Positions 55,826 to 64,000 of a stretch of 64,000 bases of DNA are shown here, one piece after another (the first letter of the stretch is position 1; each line of letters begins with the position of its first letter). The notes beneath the pieces were generated by a model. It was not told the DNA's origin. It worked only from the letters and a program-made list of their open reading frames with translations, and ran no database searches. The DNA lies in the NCBI GenBank assembly GCA_963682025.1, contig OY821517.1, positions 336,579,144-336,643,143 on the forward strand, given 5' to 3'. The stretch is from Cordilura impudica. Its lineage: Eukaryota > Arthropoda > Insecta > Diptera > Scathophagidae. The position numbers were made by a program, and so were the translations under genes.

Positions 55826-56933
55826 AAATGAAAAATGAAAAACGAACAACGAAAAAGAAAAAATTAAAAATTAAAAATTAAAAATTAAAAATTAAAAATT
55901 AAAAATTCAAAATTAAAAATTAAAAATTAAAATTAAAAATAAAAATAAAAATTAAAAATTAAAAATTAAAAATTAAAAATTAAAAATTAAAAATTAAAAA
56001 TTAAAAATTAAAAATTAAAAATTAAAAATTAAAAATTAAAAATTAAAAATTAAAAATTAAAAATTAAAAATTAAAAATTAAAAATTAAAAATTAAAAATT
56101 AAAAATTAAAAATTAAAAATTAAAAATTAAAAATTAAAAATTAAAAATTAAAAATTAAAAATTAAAAATTAAAAATTAAAAATTAAAAATTAAAAATTAA
56201 AAAAATTAAAAATTATAAATTAAAAATTAAAAATTAAAAATTAAAAATTAAAAATTAAAAATTAAAAATTAAAAATTAAAAATTAAAAATTAAAATTAAA
56301 AATTAAAAATTAAAAATTAAAAATTAAAAATTAAAAATTAAAAATTAAAAATTAAAAATTAAAAATTAAAAATTAAAAATTAAAAATTAAAAATTAAAAA
56401 TTAAAAATTAAAAATTAAAAATTAAAAATTAAAAATTAAAAATTAAAAATTAAAAATTAAAAATTAAAAATTAAAAATTAAAAATTAAAAATTAAAAATT
56501 AAAAATTAAAAATTAAAAATTAAAAATTAAAAATTAAAAATTAAAAATTAAAAATTAAAAATTAAAAATTAAAAATTAAAAATTAAAAATTAAAAATTAA
56601 AAATTAAAAATTAAAAATTAAAAATTAAAAATTAAAAATTAAAAATTAAAAATTAAAAATTAAAAATTAAAAATTAAAAATTAAAAATTAAAAATTAAAA
56701 ATTAAAAATTAAAAATTAAAAATTAAAAATTAAAAATTAAAAATTAAAAATTAAAAATTAAAAATTAAAAATTAAAAATTAAAAATTAAAAATTAAAAAT
56801 TAAAAATTAAAAATTAAAAATTAAAAATTAAAAATTAAAAATTAAAAATTAAAAATTAAAAATTAAAAATTAAAAATTAAAAATTAAAAATTAAAAATTA
56901 AAAATTAAAAATTAAAAATTAAAAATAAAAAAT
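55826..56933 (+). repeat. (TTAAAAA)n heptamer array
   Basis: From about 55862 the array is almost pure TTAAAAA, roughly 150 copies, with a few slips (near 55905, 55940, 56200 and 56290). The first 35 bp (AAAATGAAAAATGAAAAACG, AACAACGAAAAAG) match text inside the 20.8-kb array, so the two share an origin. Homogeneity suggests recent expansion or slippage. Confidence 0.9.
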
Positions 56934-57089
56934 TGAATATTAACCAGTTGAAATAATAAATAATAATAAATATTTTTATATTAGCAGAGCCGCTGTAGTG
57001 ATTGCTAGAAGTGATACATTGACACGCTTTCTGTTTGATTTTAAAAAAGTGCCATAAAAAAATCTTTAATTACCAGATGTTTACACATC
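56934..57089. other. Short unassigned sequence
   Basis: No feature recognised between the heptamer array and the LINE relic. Confidence 0.35.
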
Positions 57090-57570
57090 TCCCCTGTGAT
57101 CGGACTCACATGATTTTTTTTTTTTTAATAATGCGTATATTACATTTATTGAACATATTATAGCACCGTGCAATTTCCTTCAATAGTTCAATTGGTGCAT
57201 TTATAAAAAATTTCATATGGGATTCTGTCCTCACCAGGAGCTTTATTTAATTTCATTTTTATTGAAAACGCTCGCAATCTCCGTCGTTGTTATATCAGCG
57301 TCCAAAAAACTATCTTCTTGACATTTTTAGTTAGATAATTGGGGTGAATTTAATAGGGTCATAAAATACGTTCTAAAATCTGAAGAAGACACATTAGCCA
57401 GATCGTTTAATGAATAAGTAGTTATTTCTTTCGCTTTTTTCCACCACGCTTTGCTATCACAGTCATTATTTAACTTCATTTCGTTATAATATTTTATTTA
57501 TTTTCATCCCAGATTTCTGTGTATCTTACATTAGCTTTTTATATTTATGTATATTTTTACATGCCTTCAA
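57090..57570 (-). pseudogene. LINE reverse transcriptase N-terminal relic (LINE 4)
   Basis: The minus strand reads KLNNDCDSKAWWKKAKEIT, SSDFRTYFMTLLNSP, then DADITTTEIASVFNKNEIK, PGEDRIPYE and, after a one-base shift, FFINAPIELLKEIARCYNMF. The pattern 'KAPGeDxIPyEff' is the motif 0/1 region of non-LTR reverse transcriptases. At least one stop and one frameshift. The rest of the RT is absent. Confidence 0.65.
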
Positions 57571-57579
57571 ACATTAAAA

Positions 57580-57735
57580 ATGTTCAGCTCGAGTAGTTCA
57601 TTTACTACTCGAATAGCTTGAGTAGCTCCAGTACTCGAACTTGACCATAGGCTCCAGCTTTTACTACTCGGGCTACTCTTTCAGCTCTAATAGCTCATCT
57701 ACTACTACCTCGATACTCGAGTAATGGGAAGCTTT
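57580..57735. repeat. ACTACTCGAGTAGCT palindromic minisatellite
   Basis: About ten variants of (T)ACTCGAGTAG / TACTACTCG alternate in both orientations within 150 bp (CTCGAGTAGTTC, TACTACTCGAATAGC, GTACTCGAAC, GATACTCGAGTA). The repeated core is self-complementary. No coding. Confidence 0.6.
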
Positions 57736-59580
57736 GTTCATTCAACAGCGAACTATCTTTGAATAATACTGCTTAGTAGCACAGCAGGATATAGGCATGA
57801 TTGAAATTTTTACTTCAGTGTTTTAAAAATGTTAGAATGCGTGTTATTATTATTAATTAATTAATTAATTTTGTACCGTTTCGCAAAAATATATTATTAT
57901 CTCTACTTTGCGGTACAATTCCCACCCCTGTTTCATTTTTTTCATTTTTTGTAACTTTATATGCTATTTGCCTTTCAGAAATATAATTACATGAGTACGT
58001 AGATCTTAGAATACTATTATTAAATATGCAGATCTACTGCACACACACACATATTTGTCTAAAAGCTAAATATTCACTATTAGAGAAAAATAAAAATAAA
58101 AGCAAACAACATTTAAATATTTATGTTTTTATATGAATAGTTTGTTAAATAAAAGCATATACGAAACGGAAATAAACGCGCATAACGCATATTTAATGTG
58201 TTCTAGATCAGTGCTTCGAAAATGCGAAATACAAATGCACTTTTTTTTTATAAATTTTGTATTTATTTATTTAGTTTTTTTGAATGAGAGAACTATAAAG
58301 TTTGTAAATTTTATGTAGAGAAAAATGCGTTTGTCCAAGCTGTGTACAGCTGAGTGTAGTGTAGTTTTTTGTTTGGTGCATAAATTTGTTACCTTAACAC
58401 TCGGTTTTTCTATGTTTTTTTTCAATTGAATAACTGACTCTAACAAAGAAATAAATAAATATTAATGTAATGATTTTTTTTTTATTTTTTGTAAGCTCTA
58501 AGACTGTTATAACTAGTTAGAATTAGTTGGTATACAATTTAACGGAATGTTATTATTTTTTTTTTTACAAAAGACAAAACAAAAAAAAAGCGGAAATGCT
58601 TGAAATCATATATGACATTTACCTTTCTCAATGGCGTTAATGGAAAAAAGTCAGCTACCACTTTTGATATATTAACATATTCGTGGTTGTTTTACAACCA
58701 GCTCAAAAGTTGAATGCATAATTTTATACTGGTAGCAAAAGAAATGAACTTATTTATGATTAAATATCACGCAAAATTATTTAACTTTATTTAACTTTGT
58801 TTAATTTTTCATGTAGAACTTGTAACAAAAATAAATATTGACATTTGTGAGGGAATATAAATATGTATTAAGTAAAAAAAAAGTAAAATATTATATTTAC
58901 TAAAATGTACAGTAATATAAAAATATATAAATTATTCAAACTTTTTATAAAATTTTTTCATCAATATAAGAAAAACTATGAAATATAAAAAAATATTTTC
59001 TAAGAAAAATCAATTTTTTCAACCATTTTGCTCTATGACGTTTGCTTTTATTTGAAGTTTTTTGATCTGGCAACTCTAAAAATAATTACCACGCCATTTA
59101 TATGGATGATCATAGCTCCGAAGGGTGAAAATGGAAAAAGGGACAAAATTTCTCCCATTTTACTCTACGAAGCTTAGATTTCGAGATATAAGCGATTTTA
59201 TGTTCTCCGCCAAAAATTTATGTTTTTCATTCAGGCAACCCTAAAAATAATTTACCTCAATGGTGCTTAGTTTTCGATTTTATGTTCAGCCGTAAAGTTA
59301 GTACGTAGACGTTTTAGTTTTATAATTAGTCATACGTATGCGTACGGCGTTATACATACATCGAATCAGCGAATCAAAGAATAAGAGAAGAGCGTGACTC
59401 CACATTAAGATTGTGTGTGCTTATTATTTAAATAATAATAAATTTTAATTACAGTACAGGAATAATTATGCTAAAGCATGACAATCGTTAGCTGTAAGCT
59501 TCACATGGTACGAGGACGGTCCCAAAACAACCCGACCTGATAAAGAAAACAAAAAAAGTTCTTTATTTCTCAACATACCT
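57736..59580. other. AT-rich intergenic sequence, no gene recognised
   Basis: TTAATTAATTAATTAATTT at 57854-57872, CACACACACACA at 58041. In 59050-59260 the phrase GGCAACTCTAAAAATAATT recurs as GGCAACCCTAAAAATAATT about 165 bp later. 59300-59530 is more complex and unassigned. Confidence 0.4.
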
Positions 59581-59790
59581 CTACCTCCTCATTGTTCGCA
59601 AATCATTTACCACCGATTTGTTGTGGTGAATTGTTTGGATATTTTCAGGTATAGTGACCTCAATTACCCGTACAGAACGCAAGGTATCACTTGTGGAACT
59701 CCAACAAATATTACCACTTATTATCCCCATTGTCTTTATCAAGCTTTTACTTGGATTGAGTAATGCTTTTTTGCGAAACATTTTATTGTT
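59581..59790 (-). pseudogene. Mariner transposase N-terminal fragment (relic)
   Basis: The minus strand reads STSDTLRSVRVIEVTIPENI then QTIHH and VVNDLRT. This matches the mariner pattern RTSTSDAERSGRPVEVTTPE, followed by IHxxVLxDRR, the linker between the two helix-turn-helix parts. Only this part is present; the catalytic domain is missing. It differs in sequence from the DD41D copies, so it represents another mariner lineage. Confidence 0.5.
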
Positions 59791-59979
59791 TTATGGAAAT
59801 CGAAATTCACTTTTTTCCCCATTTTTGCTAAAATAACGAAGTTATGAGTTTTGAATAGTTTCTAAATACGAACTTATTGATAAAGCTGGCTAAAAATTTG
59901 ACAACATCCATATTTTAGTTGACAATAAAATCCTTTATTTTATAAAACATACTTGGACTTAGGACGAATTTTTTCTCTG
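59791..59979. other. Short unassigned sequence
   Basis: No feature recognised between the mariner relic and LINE 3. Confidence 0.35.
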
Positions 59980-59984
59980 TATAT

Positions 59985-60424
59985 GCCCACACTCGCTTCC
60001 ATCGGCCGGATGTTTTCGCCTTATGTGAGAACCAGGTAAGTGATAATGCTGATCCATTGAATTTTTACATACCTGGTTATCACCTTCTATCCCTTTTTCT
60101 TTTCATAGGGGCTTAGCAATGTACATTCGCGACAATGTTGTGTACCAGTTCAAGCAACATTATAACTGCAATGATGTAGAATTTAACCCACTTTGGGTTA
60201 AGTTCAAAATCAGGTCACACATTTTGCATTTCGGGTTTCTATATAGCAGCCCAAACATAGAAAGGGAGCATACCTATAATGGCTTCGATGCCGTTTTTGA
60301 ATCCATAACTAGAATCATAGGGAGTTGCCTGAATAGCGAAATCGTAGTTGCCGGCGACGTTAATATTCAACTCTTCTTAGCTTCACCGTTTGAGTCAAAC
60401 AACTCCCGAAGGCCATTACGTTGA
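59985..60424 (+). pseudogene. Apurinic endonuclease domain of LINE 3 (partial)
   Basis: Frame 1 reads HTRFHRPDVFALCENQVSDN and FYIPGYHLLS; after a one-base shift near 60090, RGLAMYIRDNVVYQF, LWVKFKI, FLYSSPN and EIVVAGDVNI follow. The GDVN motif corresponds to the conserved GDFN of LINE endonucleases. The enzyme would nick target DNA to prime reverse transcription. The beginning with the first catalytic Asn/Glu is truncated. Confidence 0.75.
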
Positions 60425-61169
60425 GCTTTTCGCCGCGCATGACCACTTAGCGCATCTAGGGAATGAACCAACGCATTGAAGGGCATTCCGTGCATTGAAG
60501 GGCAAAGACAAAATACTCTCGACTTCTTTCTAACTTCACACCCTGACAAGTATGAAGTGAAATACTTGCACCTCTCGGTAAATCGGATCACTGCGACATT
60601 TCCTCATCTTTTTCGTAATCTGTAATAGTGTTCCAACAAAAGCTATGAAACGCTCAGTTTTTATTTATAAAAAATCTCGTTGGGCCAAGCTCAACGATTT
60701 TTTCAAGCATTTCAACTGGAAACTTTGTTTACTGGATAATAATGTTGACGCTGCAGCGATATTGGTGAAAAAAAATAATAGTACTTGGTATGAGATTATT
60801 CATTCCATCAAAGCCTAAACCTAAATCAAAAATCTTGGTTTAACCAGACTTGCAGAGATGCAGTTAGATCCAGAGAGGAAGCATTCAGACATTGGCGTAA
60901 ATATAAATATTCCATTAATGAACTGCTACGCAAACAGGCGAGAAACGAATGTGCCAAAGTACTAAAGGACGAAAAGTTTCTTCACGATCAGCGTCTTCGT
61001 GCTAAAGTTCTTTCTGCTTCTCGTGGCAGCAAGAGCTTCTGGTATTTTGTTAAAAGAGTAAAGAATAATGCTAGTTCTGCTGTCCCAACTCTTATAATGA
61101 ATGACCAAATATTCATTTTTGACGGATAGCGATCAACCACTGCCCTAACTCGAAACAGTATCTTGTGCT

Positions 61170-62572
61170 ATGCCTAAAATATTCTTCCAAGCACGTGCAG
61201 TTAAAAAAGTTCTTTCGGATTTCAACATAAATAAGTCTTCAGGACCGGATGGTATGCCAGCACTGATGCTGAAACAGTGCTCTTCGATGCCAGCCAGTCT
61301 ATTGGCCAACCCTTTCATCATTTCGTACCGTGCGGAAGTCTTTTCCTCTTGCTGGAAGATTGCTAATGTCGAACCAACCCCCAAATGGGTGCGGCTAATA
61401 AGCCTGAAAATTACCATCCAATTGCAATCTGCTCTGCGCACTCGAAGGTGATGGAGAGCATGTTCAATTTCCATCTTGTGAACTACATAGAGGCCAACTC
61501 ACTACTTAATGATCGACAGTATGGCTTCCGTAGAAATCGCTCCACGGGAGACCTGTTAGCTCTTCTTTCTGAGCGGTGGAGTCGCTCCATTCGCAATTTC
61601 GGCGAAAGTGGTTACTCTAGATATTTCCAAGGAATTCGATCGAATGTGGCACGGTGCATTGATATCAAAGCTTATTGCATTTGGGGTCGCTAATGAGTTC
61701 TCTCGATTTATATCGAGTTTTCTCATATAGCGAACAATACGTATTGTTAGTGGGGTCTCATCTAATGAGTTTCAGCTTAATTCAGGGGTACCTCAAGATT
61801 CTGTTCTTTCTCTTACTCTTTTCCTTGTCTTTCTGAACGACCTTCAAACTTTTAAGTCTATACACTCTTTCGCAGATGACAGCAGCATTTGTCATTCATT
61901 CTCCTTTAATTGTAGGCCAAGCATCTTGGAGGTTGCGGGCAAAAGGCGGACAATGAACGACACACTCAATCAAGACCTGTTAACAATCTCCGAGTGGGGT
62001 TACGCGAATAGGGTTGATTTTAATGCGCTGAAGACTCAATGTTATATGTTGACCCATAGGGCCATGGAATCAACAATGTCATCTGTATATATGGGTGCTA
62101 TAGGTATTGAGGAATCGGATACTCTTGATGTTCTAGGCATGAGAATTCAATGTGATGTTCGCTGGAACGAACATGTTTTTCAAGTGCCGAAAGAAGCATT
62201 CGAGTGTTTGGGTTTTCTAAAACGGTGCAAACATTACTTCACTGCTTCTGATCTTCTTAAAATCTATACCACTTACATCCGACCGAAAATGGAATACAAC
62301 TCCCATATACGTGCAGTAGCTTCAAAGCTTCTATTTTGAAGCTACTAGACTGTGTGCAAAGGAGGGCGTTAGCGCTCGTCAATGACTCAATGTTCTATAG
62401 ATACTACCATGGGAAGTGTTCTGCTGAGATTAACGAACTTATTGCAAGTGTCCGAGTTTCCGTTCGCTCTAAACGCTTCCCTAGTACATCACATCCATTT
62501 GTAGTCTTTTTCCAGTTGGCCGCACAACGCATTACAGAGAGAGTTCGTTTATCAGTCGAACTAGCCATATGA
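61170..62572 (+). pseudogene. Reverse transcriptase and C-terminal region of LINE 3
   Basis: FNINKSSGPDGMPALMLK (motif 1), NYHPIAICSAHSKVMES (motif 2), NDRQYGFRRNRSTGDLLA, then frame-shifted remains of motif A, and SFAD(D)SS with the FADD box at 61869-61880. The frame from 61926 to 62339 covers VDFNALKTQCYMLTHR, LGMRIQCDVRWNEHV and IYTTYIRPKMEYNSH (thumb). After another shift, VQRRALALVNDS and LFYRYYHGKC-like text complete the C-terminal part. At least four frameshifts: non-functional. Confidence 0.85.
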
Positions 62573-62820
62573 GGAATAAACTCCCCGCACAGGTCTTTCC
62601 TGACAGTTATAATCTAATAAAATTTACGTCAAATATCCACAAGCACTACTCCCTCTTTCCTCCTTCCCATAACTTATTTTCCTGAGATCAGCATAATACG
62701 CTGCATCTGTAGGGGGCATCCCCTGAGTGTTGGTCAATAATTGAAAAAAAAAAAAAACTGCAAGTCAAATGGCCTTAGGCGATTGTGCTACTTTAGAGTG
62801 AAAGCTTAAGCACTATCAAA

Positions 62821-63145
62821 TCTGTAATATTAATAGGCTAGGTGATTTCTTGTTACCGATGTTTTGTTCTTTTGTTCTGTTTTGAAAGGAATTTCTTTTT
62901 AACAGATTTGCAGATTTTTTTTGCAGACTTACAGATTTTGAGAAAATTGCATTTAAAGTTGCTACTAACACATACATAAAATTATATGTATTCTATGTGT
63001 GTGTTTTTTCAATTTGTTAATGTGTGTGTTAATGAGTTTGTTATCTTCATTCACAATAATAATAAACCAAAAAAGTGTTGGCTTGTGAATTGGCTAAGTT
63101 GAGAAATAAAATTGCACTCGAATTTCGAGCGCTGGATTCTGCTAC
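62821..63145 (+). mobile_element. Short non-autonomous Helitron, copy 6 (diverged)
   Basis: A|TCTGTAATATTAATAGGCTAGG start at 62821, GTTGCTACTAACACATACAT inside, hairpin CTCGAATTTCGAG (about 63117-63129), end CTAC in place of CTAG. 325 bp because of internal deletion. It lies 64 bp past the poly(A) of LINE 3. Confidence 0.75.
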
Positions 63146-64000
63146 TAATAATTAATTGAAATAATAATTAATGATGAAACGAACTCCGGAAAATGTTATT
63201 CCCTTATAAATTTAATTCCTTTCTTAGTTATTTATTTATTTTATTTTATAATTGGTAAGATGTTGCCTAATATTGTATATATCGCTGAAAAGCTATTTCG
63301 CTCTTCTAATTTAGAATTTTCCTTAAAATTAAATAGAAAGGAAATTGTTAACATAGCGACAAATATCTTAAATGCTTACGTTTCAATAAAAAATTTATAT
63401 AAAATACTTACAATAAATAATTTTGAAAAAATGGTTGACCAAAATTAATGGCGGTGACATATTTTTTTAAATCGCATATTAGTTCCCAATTTTTTTTTAA
63501 TATTCTTGAAAAGATTAGCTGTTAATAGTTAAAATTTATATGAAAAATGCAATGTATCGAGTTTTTTCTTTGTTCATGTAAGTTATTTGTGTATACTATT
63601 GTATATCATTTGAAAGCTTATTAATATGTCTTAGCTGAAGGTAAAAACTTAATTCCATTAAAAATCAAAAAACTGTTCACATTAAAAAATGTATACTAAA
63701 TTTGCTGGAAAATAATTTACATTAAATATGAATATGCCGTGCAATAAAAATTGTCCAAAACAACATTTGGTTTGGTTCCATTCTAACAATTTTTATGTCC
63801 ATCGCTGGTATTTCAAAAGATATCAGTTTTCCTGCACGATTCTAAATGATTTTCTCAATTTTGCACCAACAGTATGGATAACTGCAAATATATTGCTTTC
63901 AAACTTTGTATATGCATTCGTTTTTAAGGTTTTCTTAGTTATGTGGGTAGCTTTTTCTAGACCACCGCTGAATATTAAGTACCAAATAGAAAAGTACCAA
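63146..64000. other. AT-rich intergenic sequence, no feature recognised
   Basis: A short frame at 63260-63448 has no recognisable similarity. No element ends or RNA genes seen to the window edge. Confidence 0.4.

Larger units (their letters stand above)
59980..62757 (+). mobile_element. Non-LTR retrotransposon (LINE 3), Jockey-superfamily-like
   Basis: The order is partial endonuclease (60000-60424), linker, reverse transcriptase (61170-61900), thumb and C-terminal region to about 62640, then poly(A) at 62744-62757. It is the longest LINE in the window (about 2.8 kb) and lacks ORF1 and the beginning of the endonuclease, as expected from 5' truncation. The 5' boundary is approximate and I found no target-site duplication. 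Confidence 0.85.

Noticed and set aside
1..64000. CRISPR array, prophage or bacterial operon
   Set aside because: All repeat arrays are direct A/T-rich minisatellites without unique spacers, and all protein remnants are of eukaryotic transposons.

Overview
This window looks like gene-poor, very AT-rich nuclear DNA from a higher fly (Diptera, probably a calyptrate; that rank is inferred). The evidence is the repeat content: mini-me/DINE-1-like elements with a (GTCY)n tract, rosa-type DD41D mariner, Jockey-type LINEs, small Helitrons and fly-style simple repeats. I found no intact host gene, rRNA, tRNA or CRISPR. Every coding stretch I could identify belongs to a transposable element, and all are broken by stops, frameshifts, truncation or nested insertions.

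Layout. 0-11 kb: an old mini-me-like copy, a 5'-truncated Jockey-type LINE with a 12-bp target-site duplication, a possible Helitron 3' end, a Tc1 relic and a young mini-me-like copy. 11-25 kb: a degenerate CACCTC/T-rich minisatellite, an RNase H LINE fragment between TTAGG-like tracts, a composite repeat (family III) split by two later insertions, a 1.1-kb AAAAATG/AAAAATA array, two more mini-me-like copies, and an element with 55-bp inverted arms. 26-36 kb: family III with about 130-bp internal tandem units, a nearly complete DD41D mariner with TIRs and TA duplications, a TA-flanked MITE, Helitrons, and a second, older mariner cut by an unrelated insert. 37-46 kb: mini-me-like copies, one inside a second inverted-arm element, a LINE on the minus strand split by a Helitron and a Harbinger-type MITE, then more CACCTC repeat. 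48-52 kb: 3.7 kb of degenerate minisatellite with alternating AAGAAAA and GTACTTTT blocks, containing a MITE. 52-64 kb: a DD37E-like transposase relic, a roughly 1.07-kb (TTAAAAA)n array, two more LINE relics, a mariner N-terminal relic and two Helitrons.

The genes do not work together as a host system. The window records successive transposition: several insertions are nested so that element ends, target-site duplications and relative ages can be read directly. The most informative observations are a roughly 375-bp Helitron family with canonical ends (six copies), three near-identical mini-me-like copies implying recent activity, two related A-rich arrays that share an initiating motif, and several small inverted-repeat elements that I could not match to a named family.
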